NCBI GenBank assembly: GCA_005881575.1
Contig: VBCA01000014.1
Location: 1-64,000, forward strand
DNA from: Betaproteobacteria bacterium
GTDB lineage: Bacteria > Pseudomonadota > Gammaproteobacteria > Burkholderiales > SG8-39
Direction of reading: 5' to 3'
DNA: 64,000 nt
Positions 42,776 to 51,668 of this stretch are shown in pieces. The notes below the pieces were generated by a model that saw only the letters and a list, made by a program, of their open reading frames with translations, ran no database searches and was not told where the DNA came from. Position numbers and translations under genes: made by a program. Within the stretch, counting starts at the first letter, position 1. Each line of letters opens with the position of its first letter.

Positions 42776-43260
42776 CATGGTTCGACTTTGGCGTACTGAT
42801 CGTCCTGGTCGTGTCGATCGGGATCAGCCTGCTCCACGGCCTGGCGCGCGAGATGGTCTCGCTCGGAGTGTGGGTCGGCGGGTTCATATTGGCGACGCTG
42901 TTCGGGGGACACGTCGCCGGCTTCCTGCCGCAGAGCCTGGGTCCGTTGATGAGCGCGCTGATAGGCTTCCTGATCGTGTTCGGCGTGGTGCTGATAGCCG
43001 GATGGATAGTCGGGCTCGCGCTTTCGTCCGCCGTGCGCGCATCCGGTCTGGCTCCCGCGGATCGCGCGCTGGGGTCGGTCTTCGGCCTGGTAAGAGGGTT
43101 GATCATCGTGCTCGTCGTGGTGTTGCTTGCGGGCCTGACGCCGCTTCCGCGCGAATCTTTCTGGCGCGAGGCGGCGCTCTCGGGGCCGTTCGAGACCGCG
43201 GTACTCGCGCTGCGGCCCTATATGCCCGCGCGCCTGGCGCAACGCCTGAAGTACCGATGA
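42772..43260 (+). CDS. cvpA: CvpA family membrane protein
   Basis: 162 residues with four membrane helices. The opening WFDFGVLIVLVVSIGISLLH and GLAREMVSLGVWVGGFI are typical CvpA sequences, and the PADRALGSVFGLVRGL segment is the best conserved part of the family. In E. coli CvpA is needed for colicin V export and envelope stress tolerance; its mechanism is unclear. It precedes purF, the standard order, and overlaps the SPOR gene by four bases. Confidence 0.92.
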   Translation: MTWFDFGVLIVLVVSIGISLLHGLAREMVSLGVWVGGFILATLFGGHVAGFLPQSLGPLMSALIGFLIVFGVVLIAGWIVGLALSSAVRASGLAPADRALGSVFGLVRGLIIVLVVVLLAGLTPLPRESFWREAALSGPFETAVLALRPYMPARLAQRLKYR

Positions 43261-43279
43261 GTCGAGAGGAATAGCGCAG

Positions 43280-44794
43280 ATGTGCGGCATTCTCGGAGTC
43301 GTGGCGAAAACGGCGGTCAATCAGCTGCTGTACGACGGGCTGCTGCTGCTGCAGCATCGCGGCCAGGACGCGGCCGGGATCGTCACGTCGGAGCACAAGG
43401 CGTTCCACATGCACAAGGGTCCCGGGATGGTGCGCGACGTGTTTCGCACCCGGAACATGCGCTCGCTCTCGGGCGGCACCGGCATCGGACACTGCCGTTA
43501 TCCCACCGCGGGGTCGGCGTTCAACGCCGGGGAGGCACAACCTTTCTATGTCAACTCCCCGTTCGGGATCGTCCTCGGCCACAACGGCAACCTGACCAAT
43601 TCCGAGGTACTGAAGCAGGAGATGTTCCGCCAGGATCTGCGCCACATCAATACCAACTCCGACTCGGAAGTGCTGCTCAACGTGCTCGCGCACGAGCTGG
43701 AGCTCGCCGCAAAGGGCCAGAAGCTCGACCCCGAGACCATCTTTACCGCGGTGGCGAACGTGCACAGGCGTTGCCGCGGTGCCTACGCCGTGGTGGCTCT
43801 GATCGCGGGCCACGGGCTGCTCGCGTTCCGCGACCCGTTCGGAATCCGTCCGCTCGTGTTCGGCCGCAATCACACCGACGAGGGACCCGAGTATCTGGTC
43901 GCCTCCGAAAGCGTCGCGCTCACCGCATTCGGCTTCGAGCTGGTGCGGGACGTCCTGCCCGGCGAAGCCATCTTCATCGATGAAGGCGGAACGTTCAACA
44001 GCCGCCAATGCGCGGCCAAACCCGTGCTCGCGCCCTGCATCTTCGAATACGTCTACCTTGCCCGCCCCGACTCGGTCATGGATGCGGTTTCCGTGTACGA
44101 GAGCCGGCTGCACATGGGGCGGAAGCTTTCGGAAAAAATCAGGCGCACGATGCCCCATCTCGAAATCGACGTCGTGATCCCGGTTCCGGACACGAGCAGA
44201 CCCGCCGCGCTGGAGCTCGCCCACGGCCTCAACGTCACCTACCGCGAGGGCTTCATCCGCAACCGCTATATCGGCCGCACTTTCATCATGCCCGGCCAGG
44301 CGATTCGTAAGAAATCGGTACGCCAGAAGCTGAGCGTCGTCGGCCTCGAATTCAAAGACAAGAACGTCCTGATCGTTGACGATTCGATCGTGCGGGGAAC
44401 GACGGGCCGCGAAATCGTACAGATGGCGCGCGAAGCGGGCGCGAGCAAGGTGTTCTTCGCCTCTGCGGCGCCGCCGGTGCGATTTCCGAACGTGTATGGC
44501 ATCGACATGCCGACGCGTGCCGAGCTCATCGCCACCGGGCGGAATGAGGAGCAGGTCGCGCGCGAGATCGGGGCGGATGCGGTCATCTATCAGGATCTGG
44601 ACGCGCTCAAGGACGCGGTGCGCGCGGTCAATCCGAAGCTGACGCAGTTCGAGACCTCGTGTTTCGACGGGGTGTACATCACCGGAGACGTCACCAGCGA
44701 GTACCTCGCTTCGATTGAACGCCAGCGCGACGCCGGCCGTCAGGAAAGCGTGGAGGACGCCGAGGACAACCAGCTCGACTTGAACGCCGCGTAA
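43280..44794 (+). CDS. purF: Amidophosphoribosyltransferase
   Basis: 504 residues, full length. Makes phosphoribosylamine from PRPP and glutamine, the first step of purine synthesis. The N-terminal nucleophile is Cys2 (MCGILGVVAK, no propeptide). HRGQDAAGIV, GHCRYPTAGS and LGHNGNLTNSE complete the glutaminase domain. The PRPP site is VLIVDDSIVRGTTGREIV. A GAGAGGA ribosome site precedes the ATG. Last gene of the folC-purF run. Confidence 0.97.
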   Translation: MCGILGVVAKTAVNQLLYDGLLLLQHRGQDAAGIVTSEHKAFHMHKGPGMVRDVFRTRNMRSLSGGTGIGHCRYPTAGSAFNAGEAQPFYVNSPFGIVLGHNGNLTNSEVLKQEMFRQDLRHINTNSDSEVLLNVLAHELELAAKGQKLDPETIFTAVANVHRRCRGAYAVVALIAGHGLLAFRDPFGIRPLVFGRNHTDEGPEYLVASESVALTAFGFELVRDVLPGEAIFIDEGGTFNSRQCAAKPVLAPCIFEYVYLARPDSVMDAVSVYESRLHMGRKLSEKIRRTMPHLEIDVVIPVPDTSRPAALELAHGLNVTYREGFIRNRYIGRTFIMPGQAIRKKSVRQKLSVVGLEFKDKNVLIVDDSIVRGTTGREIVQMAREAGASKVFFASAAPPVRFPNVYGIDMPTRAELIATGRNEEQVAREIGADAVIYQDLDALKDAVRAVNPKLTQFETSCFDGVYITGDVTSEYLASIERQRDAGRQESVEDAEDNQLDLNAA

Positions 44795-44798
44795 CGAT

Positions 44799-44827
44799 TT
44801 GACATCCCCGCGCCGGGATAGTAAGGT
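44799..44827 (+). promoter_or_regulatory. Candidate sigma-70 promoter for the metZ leader
   Basis: A perfect -35 hexamer TTGACA (44799-44804), 17 bases, then a weaker -10 TAAGGT (44822-44827). The predicted start, about 44833, coincides with the 5' edge of the riboswitch aptamer, which supports the call. Confidence 0.6.
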
Positions 44828-44831
44828 GCGC

Positions 44832-44887
44832 ACTGCGCCGATTTGATCGACAGCTTGCGGGCGCGTAATAAATACGGCTAAAGCGTG
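44832..44887 (+). promoter_or_regulatory. SAM-II (SAM-alpha) type riboswitch aptamer upstream of metZ
   Basis: The leader matches the SAM-II layout closely. A P1 stem GCGCC (44835-44839) with GGCGC (44860-44864) closes a 20-base loop that begins GATTTG. It is followed by the near-invariant TAATAAAT and GGCTAAA strings that fold back to make the pseudoknot and SAM site. From memory, the well-studied environmental metX aptamer has GATTTAA, GATAAAT and AGCTAAA in the same order. It lies directly before metZ, a classic target. SAM-II is best known from alphaproteobacteria. Family identity is strong by pattern; SAM binding is inferred. Confidence 0.82.
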
Positions 44888-44893
44888 GTGAAG

Positions 44894-44926
44894 ACCCGTC
44901 TTAGCGAAAGCTGGACGGGTTTTTTT
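44894..44926 (+). terminator. Intrinsic terminator between the riboswitch and metZ
   Basis: Stem ACCCGTC (44894-44900) with GACGGGT (44914-44920), extended inward by AGC-GAAA-GCT capped with a GAAA tetraloop, then seven T and ATTT. It ends 15 bases before the metZ ATG. Too early to serve purF alone, it is best read as the expression platform of the riboswitch: SAM bound, terminator formed, metZ off. Confidence 0.85.
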
Positions 44927-44940
44927 ATTTGGGGTTGCAC

Positions 44941-46110
44941 ATGCAGGATTACGACATCGAAACGCTGGCGGTGCGCTCCGGTATCCATCGCAGCCAGTTC
45001 AACGAGCACTCCGAGGCGCTCTACCTCACCTCGAGCTTCGTGTTCGAGAACGCCGCGCAAGCCGCGGATCGGTTCTGCAACAACGCGCCCGGGAACATCT
45101 ACTCGCGCTTCACCAATCCCACCGTGACCGCGTTCCAGGAGCGGCTCGCGGCCCTCGAAGGCGCGCAGGCCTGCGTGGCGACCGCCTCCGGGATGTCGGC
45201 CATTCTGGCGACCGCGATGGCCACGCTAAAAGGCGGAGATCACATCGTGTGCTCCTCCGGAGTCTTCGGCGCGACCGTGCAATTGTTCAGCACCGTCCTT
45301 TCCAAGTTCGGAATCGAGACGGCGTACGCGGACGGCACTCAGCCTTCGACATGGCGCGCCGCGATGAAACCGAACACGCGCTTGCTGTTCCTCGAGACGC
45401 CGTCCAACCCGCTGACCGAAGTTTTCGATATTTCGGCCCTTGCGCAAATCGCCCGGGACGGAGGAGCGCTGCTCGCAGTCGACAACTGCTTCTGCACGCC
45501 GGCCCTGCAACGGCCCTTCGAGCTGGGCGCTGACCTGGTGATCCATTCGGCCACCAAGTACCTTGACGGCCAGGGCAGGGTGCTGGGTGGGGCGGTGCTG
45601 GGCGCGAGCGGTCCGGTGATGGACGCTGTTTTCTCCTTTCTGCGGACGGCGGGGCCGAGTCTCTCGCCTTTCAATGCCTGGGTGCTGCTGAAAGGTATAG
45701 AGACGCTCAGGATCCGGATGGAGGCGCAATCGCGGGGCGCGCTCGAGCTCGGCCAGTGGCTCGAGTCCCATCCGCGCGTGGAGCGCGTGTACTACCCGGG
45801 GCTCGCGTCCCACCCGCAGCACGCGCTCGCGATGCGCCAGCAGCGCTCCGGAGGCGCCATCGTCTCGTTCGTCGTGAAAGGCGGGCGCGAGGCGGCATGG
45901 CGCGTTGTCGATTCGACGCGCATGATCTCGATCACCGCGAACCTGGGCGACACGAAGACCACGATCACGCATCCCGCCACCACTACGCACGGGCGGATAA
46001 GCGCCGAAGCGCGCGCGCGCGCCGGGATCACCGAAGGCCTGCTGCGCGTCGCTGTCGGGCTCGAGTCGGTTCGGGATCTGCAGAACGATCTCGCCCGGGG
46101 GTTGGGGTAG
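44941..46110 (+). CDS. metZ: O-succinylhomoserine sulfhydrylase
   Basis: 389 residues from ATG 44941, with GGGGT as ribosome site just after the terminator. PLP enzyme of the Cys/Met metabolism family that makes homocysteine from O-succinylhomoserine and sulfide. The Schiff-base lysine is Lys206 in IHSATKYLDGQGRVLGG. Other marks: YSRFTNPTVTAFQERLAALEG, ASGMSAILATAMATL and the late NLGDTKTTITHPATTTHGR. Position after purF is normal for betaproteobacteria. O-acetylhomoserine use cannot be excluded from sequence. The leader predicts repression by SAM. Confidence 0.92.
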   Translation: MQDYDIETLAVRSGIHRSQFNEHSEALYLTSSFVFENAAQAADRFCNNAPGNIYSRFTNPTVTAFQERLAALEGAQACVATASGMSAILATAMATLKGGDHIVCSSGVFGATVQLFSTVLSKFGIETAYADGTQPSTWRAAMKPNTRLLFLETPSNPLTEVFDISALAQIARDGGALLAVDNCFCTPALQRPFELGADLVIHSATKYLDGQGRVLGGAVLGASGPVMDAVFSFLRTAGPSLSPFNAWVLLKGIETLRIRMEAQSRGALELGQWLESHPRVERVYYPGLASHPQHALAMRQQRSGGAIVSFVVKGGREAAWRVVDSTRMISITANLGDTKTTITHPATTTHGRISAEARARAGITEGLLRVAVGLESVRDLQNDLARGLG

Positions 46111-46181
46111 GGCGCGTTACGATATGAAGACGCCAAGCGGGCGTTGATTCTGGAAAGTATCCGAACAGAACAGGAGGAGTC

Positions 46182-47489
46182 ATGACACCGTTCAATCGAT
46201 CCGGCGCGGTGCTCGCCGGTCTGGTGCTCGCATTTTGCGCTTGGAGCCTCGGCGCGCAGCCCCTGCCGGTCGCGAAGCCGGAGCAGGTGGGAATGTCGGC
46301 ACCGAGACTGGCGAAGATCGGGGAAGCGCTGAAGAAGGAAGTCGCCGACGGCAGTTTCCGCGGCGCGGTGGTGATGGTGGCGAGGAAGGGCAAACTCGTC
46401 TACCAGGATGCGGTCGGGATGCAGACCGCGTCGGCCAAGATGACCCCGGAGGCGATCTTCCGCATCTATTCGATGACCAAGCCGCTGGTATCGGTGGCGG
46501 CGATGATGCTGGTCGAGGACGGCGTGATCCAGCTCACCGATCCGGTGAGCAAGTACCTGCCGGGTTTCGACAAGCTGCAAGTGAGCGTCCCGGGCAAGGA
46601 TGTTTCGGGCTCTACGACCTATACCCTCGTGCCGCAGGAGCGGCAGATGACGGTGCAGGATCTGCTGCGCCACACCTCGGGCCTTGCGTACGGCGAGATC
46701 ACGCAGAATGCGCCGGTCAAGGACGGCCTGGAGCGTATCGGCGTGTTCCGCAAGGACATGGACTACGAAGCGCGCAACGTCGCGCCCGCCGAGGAGATCG
46801 AGAGGATGGCGACGGTGCCGCTCGCGTTCCAGCCGGGCACGACCTGGAACTACAGTCTGTCAGTGGACATGCTGGGCCGCGTGGTGGAGCGCGCCTCGGG
46901 CAAGCGCCTGGCGGATTTCCTCGAAGGGCGTCTGTTCAAGCCGCTCAGGATGAAGGACTCGGGCTTCTGGGTGCCGGCGGCCAAGATGCCGCGCCTTGCG
47001 GAGTCCCTGGAGAAGGACCGTTTTGCCGGCCGTGCCTTTCCCCTGATCGACGTGTCCGCGCCACCGAAGAACGACTCCGGCGGAGCGGGCGGCGTTTCCA
47101 CCGCGGCGGACTATCTGCGCTTCTGCCAGATGATGATGAACGGCGGTACGCTGGACGGCGCGCACATCCTGAGCCGCACGACGGTAAAGCTGATGACCTC
47201 GGATCATCTGGGCAACTTCATGCAGCAGCCGATGCAGCCGGGAGAGCTGCTGCTCGGCACCAAGGGCTATAGCTTCGGCCTCGGCTTTGCGGTGCGCGTG
47301 GGCGACGGCGTCGCGGGCGTGCCGGGATCGGCCGGCGAGTACATGTGGGCCGGCTACGCCGGCACCTATTTCTGGGTGGACCCGAAGGAGCAGGTGACTG
47401 CGGTGCTGATGACGCAGGCGGCGAGTCCGCAGCGGGCGTATTTCCGCAAGCTCGTGAAACAGCTCGTCTACCAGGCGATCACGGACTAG
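46182..47489 (+). CDS. Serine hydrolase of the class C beta-lactamase family
   Basis: 435 residues with a signal peptide (cut near SLGAQ) and an AGGAGGAG ribosome site. The catalytic serine and lysine are Ser97 and Lys100 (IYSMTKP); the second motif has Tyr in WNYSLSVDMLG. These serine hydrolases include esterases, D-aminopeptidases and penicillin-binding relatives; only some are true beta-lactamases. The long insert with VSGSTTYTLVPQE and overall sequence favour an esterase-like enzyme. I see no ampR-type regulator. Convergent with lpxH, ten bases apart. Confidence 0.88.
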   Translation: MTPFNRSGAVLAGLVLAFCAWSLGAQPLPVAKPEQVGMSAPRLAKIGEALKKEVADGSFRGAVVMVARKGKLVYQDAVGMQTASAKMTPEAIFRIYSMTKPLVSVAAMMLVEDGVIQLTDPVSKYLPGFDKLQVSVPGKDVSGSTTYTLVPQERQMTVQDLLRHTSGLAYGEITQNAPVKDGLERIGVFRKDMDYEARNVAPAEEIERMATVPLAFQPGTTWNYSLSVDMLGRVVERASGKRLADFLEGRLFKPLRMKDSGFWVPAAKMPRLAESLEKDRFAGRAFPLIDVSAPPKNDSGGAGGVSTAADYLRFCQMMMNGGTLDGAHILSRTTVKLMTSDHLGNFMQQPMQPGELLLGTKGYSFGLGFAVRVGDGVAGVPGSAGEYMWAGYAGTYFWVDPKEQVTAVLMTQAASPQRAYFRKLVKQLVYQAITD

Positions 47490-47499
47490 GCGTTCGCGG

Positions 47500-48240
47500 C
47501 TACGATCGGATATTCTCGCCCCAGGGTTTTTGAGTCCGGCAGCCTCTCTCGTCGCACACGAGAACCCCCCCCGACTCGTACCAGTCCGGAAGCACCCAGC
47601 GCTCGCAGACCTTGCCGTCGACGCGGTGCTCGTGCCGAGCGGGCCGGTGCGTGTGGCCGTGGATCAGGCGCGGACAACCGTGCTCGCGCAACATCGCTTC
47701 CACCGCGCCGGGGTTGACATCCATGATCTCGGGCGGCTTGCGGCGCTTTTCCGTCTCGCTCCGCGCGCGCAGCGCCCCGATCTGCTCCTTGCGCTCGGCG
47801 AGCGGCAGGGAAAGAAATTCCTTCCTCCAGGCGGGGGTGCGCACCTCGGCGCGAAACCTCTGATAGTCGACGTCGTCCGTGCAAAGCGTGTCTCCGTGCA
47901 TGAGCAGCGTGCGCGTGCCGAACAGATCGAGGTTGTGCGGATCGCCGATCAGGCCGGCGTTGCACGCCGCGGCGAAGTCCGCGCCGAGAAGGAAATCCCG
48001 GTTTCCGTGCATGACGTGCAGGGAGGGGCCTGCGCGGGAACACTCCGCAAGCGCCGCGACGACGGACGCGTTGAACGGCTCGCCGAGATCGTCGTCTCCG
48101 GCCCAGTACTCGAACAGGTCGCCGAGGATGTAAAGCGATTCCGCCCTGCGTGCCGGACTTCGGAGGAATTCGAAGAAGACGCGATTGATCTCCGGCCGCG
48201 ATGCACTCAGGTGCAGATCGGAGATGAAGAAAACTGCCAA
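47500..48240 (-). CDS. lpxH: UDP-2,3-diacylglucosamine diphosphatase
   Basis: 246 residues, full length. Removes UMP from UDP-2,3-diacylglucosamine to give lipid X in lipid A synthesis, at the inner membrane face. The metallophosphatase ligands are all present: SDLHLSASRP, GDLFEYWAGDDD, VMHGNRDFLLG, LMHGDTLCTDD and RLIHGHTHRPARHE. It follows ppiB by seven bases on the same strand, a common pairing in betaproteobacteria. Confidence 0.95.
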   Translation of the reverse strand: MAVFFISDLHLSASRPEINRVFFEFLRSPARRAESLYILGDLFEYWAGDDDLGEPFNASVVAALAECSRAGPSLHVMHGNRDFLLGADFAAACNAGLIGDPHNLDLFGTRTLLMHGDTLCTDDVDYQRFRAEVRTPAWRKEFLSLPLAERKEQIGALRARSETEKRRKPPEIMDVNPGAVEAMLREHGCPRLIHGHTHRPARHEHRVDGKVCERWVLPDWYESGGVLVCDERGCRTQKPWGENIRS

Positions 48241-48247
48241 AGGACCT

Positions 48248-48739
48248 CTAGACGACTTCCGCCCGCTCGATGATCACGTCCTCGACGGGCACGTCGGCGT
48301 GAGCGCCGCGCTTTCCGGTCTTGACTTGCTTGATTTCGTCGACAACGTCCCGGCCTTCGACGACCTTGCCGAACACGCAGTAGCCCCAACCCTGGGCGTT
48401 CGGGGCCGTGTGGTCGAGGAAGCCGTTGTCCTTGACGTTGATGAAGAACTGGCTCGAAGCCGAATGCGGTTCGGAGGTCCGCGCCATGGCGATCGTATAG
48501 CGCTCGTTCTTGAGGCCGTTGCTGGCCTCGTTTTTGATGGTTCCTCGGGTCGACTTCTGGCTCATTCCCGGTTCGAAGCCGCCGCCCTGGACCATGAAGC
48601 CGTCGATGACGCGGTGAAACACGGTGTTGGAGTAGAACCCCGATTCGACGTAGGCGAGGAAATTCTTGACTGTTTCCGGCGCGCGCTCGGCGTCCAGGTC
48701 GAGCGCAATGATGCCGAAGTTCGTGTGCAGCCTTACCAT
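48248..48739 (-). CDS. ppiB: Cytoplasmic peptidyl-prolyl cis-trans isomerase B (cyclophilin)
   Basis: 163 residues with no signal peptide. The cyclophilin core is clear: [19 protein letters not shown] with the catalytic Arg, [16 protein letters not shown], and [15 protein letters not shown]. Speeds proline isomerisation during folding. It is a close paralogue of the periplasmic cyclophilin encoded 10 bases upstream on the same strand. Confidence 0.95.
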   Translation of the reverse strand: MVRLHTNFGIIALDLDAERAPETVKNFLAYVESGFYSNTVFHRVIDGFMVQGGGFEPGMSQKSTRGTIKNEASNGLKNERYTIAMARTSEPHSASSQFFINVKDNGFLDHTAPNAQGWGYCVFGKVVEGRDVVDEIKQVKTGKRGAHADVPVEDVIIERAEVV

Positions 48740-48749
48740 GGCGTTTCCC

Positions 48750-49328
48750 TTACTTGACCGCGCTCAGCTTCACCGACTCGATCACCACGGGCTTCTGCGG
48801 GACGTTTCCGTGTTGCCCGGCGGTCGCGGTCGGCACCTTGGCGATCCGCATTACGGTATCCATCCCCTCGACCACGCGCCCGAACACCGCGTATCCGTAG
48901 CCCTGGGGGGACGAGTCGCGATAGTCGAGGAAGCCGTTGTCCTTGACGTTGATGAAGAATTGCGCGCTCGCGGAATGAGGGTTGGGCGTGCGCGCCATCG
49001 CAACGGTCCCCAGTTCGTTCTTCAGGCCCGCCTTGAGCGCGAGTCCGGCCTCGTTTTCAATGGGAGGGCGGGTCGTCTTCTCGCGCATTCCGGGCTCGAA
49101 GCCGCCGCCCTGAATCATGAAACCGTCGATGACGCGGTGAAATATCGTGCCATTGTAGAAGCCGCTGTTGACGTATTGGATGAAGTTTGCGACCGTCTTG
49201 GGAGCCTTGTCGGCATAGAGCTCGAGCGCAAAACTGCCCATGCTGGTCTTGAATTCCGCGCGCGGATTCTGTGCCCACGCGCAGGGGATCGCGAGCAGCA
49301 GCAGGACGAACGTCGAAATGCGGTGCAT
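48750..49328 (-). CDS. ppiA: Periplasmic peptidyl-prolyl cis-trans isomerase (cyclophilin)
   Basis: 192 residues from ATG 49328 ([15 protein letters not shown]), chosen because an AGGAG site lies just before it and a signal peptide follows (cut after AWAQ). The frame continues upstream without merit. Core motifs mirror those of the neighbouring ppi[19 protein letters not shown] and [15 protein letters not shown]. The pair arose by duplication, with one copy cytoplasmic and one exported. Confidence 0.94.
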   Translation of the reverse strand: MHRISTFVLLLLAIPCAWAQNPRAEFKTSMGSFALELYADKAPKTVANFIQYVNSGFYNGTIFHRVIDGFMIQGGGFEPGMREKTTRPPIENEAGLALKAGLKNELGTVAMARTPNPHSASAQFFINVKDNGFLDYRDSSPQGYGYAVFGRVVEGMDTVMRIAKVPTATAGQHGNVPQKPVVIESVKLSAVK

Positions 49329-49386
49329 GTTGATGCTCCTAGGAGGTGGATTCCGTTCGGCCGGCGGCGCAGGGGACAAGCTCGGT

Positions 49387-50577
49387 TCAGACCGTTCCCT
49401 CGTAGACGATGCGCCAGCGCCCGCCTTCCTGCAGCCAGTACTGGCGCTTCTTCACGGTATTCGACAGATTGTTCGACCTGTATTCCTGGTCGAAGGTCAC
49501 GAGCACCAGGCCGTCCTTGCCCGGGTCGCGGAACATGTCGACGTTGCTCACCTTGACCCTGATCCAGGTCTTGCCGCCGTTCACGAGGCGCTTGTGCCGG
49601 CTCCAGCTGTCCAGGTCCTGGTTCGGCGCGGAGAAGCTCTTCGAATAATGCGTGAGGTAGCGTTCCGTGTCGAGGCTTTCCCAGTCGGTCCGCCATTGTT
49701 CCAACTGCTTCCCGAACGACGTCCGCTCGTTCGCCCAATCCTCGGGGCTCAGCCATTCGATGTCCTCGCTGATGATGACCGGTGTGACGCCGATCTGAAG
49801 GTTGCGCGCGAGCGCGTCGAGATCGGAATTGGCGAGGACGACACAGCCGTTACTCGAGCGCGGGGGTCTGCTGTAGGTGTTCGAAGGCGTCCCGTGCAGC
49901 CAGATGCCGTGGCCGTTGCGTCCCTGAATGCGGTCCCACTCGTTCGGGTAGTTGATCGGAAAGGCGCCGCTGCCGTAGAAGTCCGAGAGCTTTTGCCGGG
50001 GCAGGCTCTCGGTGACGTGGTATACGCCGATAGGCGTCCTCTCGTCTCCTTCTCGGACTTTCAGCGCCCCGTTTTTTCCCGAACTCACGTAATAGTCGGC
50101 GACGAAGCGCGGCGTGCCGCCGTCGTTCTGGTACAGATAGAGTCGCGAGCGGCGCGTGTCGACCACGACCGCGTACTTTTGATCTTCGCGCAGCTGCAGC
50201 AGGTAGCGCGGTACACGGTCCGCCGGCGGGCGCTCCCGATAGGCTCGCAGGCGGGCGAAGGCTTCGGCACGAAGTCCGTCCATGTGCGCCTCGGGTACGT
50301 TGGGGGCTGCGCCGATCGTGTTGATGGGCCGGGCGCGCGCGAGCAGCAAATCGCCCTTGATCAGGTGAGCAAGGCGAAAGTTGGGTCTTACGCGGATCAG
50401 TCCGTCTATGCTCTGAAGCGCCGCATCGAGATGTCCCCGAACGATTTCCTCGTAGACCGCCGCGAGCAGGGCGTCTGCCGTCACATCGATGCGCGCACCC
50501 TTTGCCGGTGACAGGGTGGAGGGAGCCCCGAACGTGACGGCCGCGACGAGAACGCAGGTAAGGGTCTGCCTCGACAT
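49387..50577 (-). CDS. L,D-transpeptidase/carboxypeptidase with C-terminal NTF2-like domain (Csd6-like)
   Basis: 396 residues with a short signal peptide. Domains: a helical N-terminal region (about 30-115); a YkuD catalytic domain (about 130-290) with [11 protein letters not shown] and the catalytic cysteine Cys245 in [10 protein letters not shown]; and a C-terminal NTF2-like domain (about 300-396, [20 protein letters not shown]). This three-part plan is that of Helicobacter Csd6, an L,D-carboxypeptidase that sets cell shape. It acts on periplasmic peptidoglycan. It overlaps the upstream TPR gene by one base; that protein carries a related C-terminal domain. Confidence 0.86.
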   Translation of the reverse strand: MSRQTLTCVLVAAVTFGAPSTLSPAKGARIDVTADALLAAVYEEIVRGHLDAALQSIDGLIRVRPNFRLAHLIKGDLLLARARPINTIGAAPNVPEAHMDGLRAEAFARLRAYRERPPADRVPRYLLQLREDQKYAVVVDTRRSRLYLYQNDGGTPRFVADYYVSSGKNGALKVREGDERTPIGVYHVTESLPRQKLSDFYGSGAFPINYPNEWDRIQGRNGHGIWLHGTPSNTYSRPPRSSNGCVVLANSDLDALARNLQIGVTPVIISEDIEWLSPEDWANERTSFGKQLEQWRTDWESLDTERYLTHYSKSFSAPNQDLDSWSRHKRLVNGGKTWIRVKVSNVDMFRDPGKDGLVLVTFDQEYRSNNLSNTVKKRQYWLQEGGRWRIVYEGTV

Positions 50578-51602
50578 CAGCCTCCCGCCCGCTCTTGTTG
50601 GATGAGCCAGCGCCCCTCGTTCCGTACCATGACCAGCGTCTTGCTGCTCCTGATATTTAGATTGTCCGAGCGGTACGCCTGCCGGAAGCTGACGACCGCA
50701 TTGTTCTGGTCTTTGAGCCTGACCTTGGGCGATTCAACGACGACTTCGATCTTTTGGGGGCTGGAAATGCGCTGTCTGCGCGCCGCTTCCCATTCCAAGC
50801 GCGCTTCGCCCTTCGGCGTTTTGAAATCCTGGGCGTAAAAGGCGAGATAGCTTTCCACGTTCTGCTTGGACCACGCGCTCGCCCAGGCGAGCACCGTCTG
50901 CAGCACGTCCTCGCCGCCGCCTTGAGCGCGCGCCGGTTTCTCAGCCGGCTTTGTTGCCACGGATTTCGCCTTTGCTGCGGCCAGCTTGGTCTCGGCGGAT
51001 TTTGCCGGCGCGGTCCTCGCTGCCGACGGCGTCGGCGCCGGCTCCGTCGGCGTTCCCGAAGCGGCGCTCGCGCTGCGCGCAGGGCGGCTCGATATCAGAT
51101 CGTGAATCAGCGAGAGCTTGTTCTTTGCCGCGGAGTTGGACGAATCGAACTGCAGGGCCTTGTCGTACGCCTGGCTGGCAAGCTTGGTGTACACATCACC
51201 GAGATTCTCGTACGCGGTCGCGTAGCTCGGGTGCGTGCGGATCGACATCTCGAGTTGTTGCCGCGCCTTTTCGTACTGGCCTTGAGCGGCATACAGAACC
51301 GCGAGATTGTTATAGGGCTCGGGCAACTCTGGGTAGTCGCGCGAGAGTGCGGTGAAGACCTCGATCGCTTCCGCCGCTTTGTTCTGTTCTACCAGGATCA
51401 ATCCCTTGATGAAGCGGCCCTTGGCGTCCTTCGGCTTTTGTGAGAGATATTGATTGACCCGCTCGAGGGCTTGAGCGTGCTGGCCCTGCTTCAAGAGGCG
51501 GTCGATATCCTGAAGCTCGTCCGCGCGAACAGGCAACGCGGAAATTACCAAGGCGAAAAGCGGAACCGCAAGCTGCCTGAAAGAGCGAGCCATGAAATTC
51601 AT
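50577..51602 (-). CDS. TPR protein with C-terminal NTF2-like domain
   Basis: 341 residues from ATG 51602 (ATG 51593 is an alternative, MARSFRQ), with a signal peptide cut near PVRAD. Residues about 25-165 form TPR repeats (ALERVNQYLSQKPKDAKGRF, PYNNLAVLYAAQGQYEKARQ, AYENLGDVYTKL). A Pro/Ala/Lys linker follows. The last ~110 residues match the NTF2-like end of the next gene's product (compare FRQAYRSDNLN with [11 protein letters not shown]). Probably a periplasmic partner of the L,D-transpeptidase; the two genes overlap by one base. Confidence 0.82.
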   Translation of the reverse strand: MNFMARSFRQLAVPLFALVISALPVRADELQDIDRLLKQGQHAQALERVNQYLSQKPKDAKGRFIKGLILVEQNKAAEAIEVFTALSRDYPELPEPYNNLAVLYAAQGQYEKARQQLEMSIRTHPSYATAYENLGDVYTKLASQAYDKALQFDSSNSAAKNKLSLIHDLISSRPARSASAASGTPTEPAPTPSAARTAPAKSAETKLAAAKAKSVATKPAEKPARAQGGGEDVLQTVLAWASAWSKQNVESYLAFYAQDFKTPKGEARLEWEAARRQRISSPQKIEVVVESPKVRLKDQNNAVVSFRQAYRSDNLNIRSSKTLVMVRNEGRWLIQQERAGG

Positions 51603-51638
51603 TGTGCTATACTTTTTTCGAGCCGAGGGGCACACCTC

Positions 51639-51668
51639 ATTCTATCAAGAAGCTCGTAAAATCTACAA
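51639..51668 (-). promoter_or_regulatory. Candidate promoter for the TPR/L,D-transpeptidase operon
   Basis: On the minus strand: TTGTAG (51668-51663), 18 bases, then TAGAAT (51644-51639), five of six matches to the -10 consensus. The predicted start is about 30 bases before ATG 51602. The 51603-51830 gap between this operon and cysS otherwise holds no supported gene. Confidence 0.45.

Noticed and set aside
46111-46181. GACGCC/GGCGTT inverted repeat after metZ as a terminator
   Set aside because: Only six pairs with a G-T pair and no T tail.
46182-47489. Calling the serine hydrolase an antibiotic-resistance beta-lactamase
   Set aside because: The SxxK fold is shared by esterases and peptidases; nothing in the sequence or neighbourhood shows drug hydrolysis.
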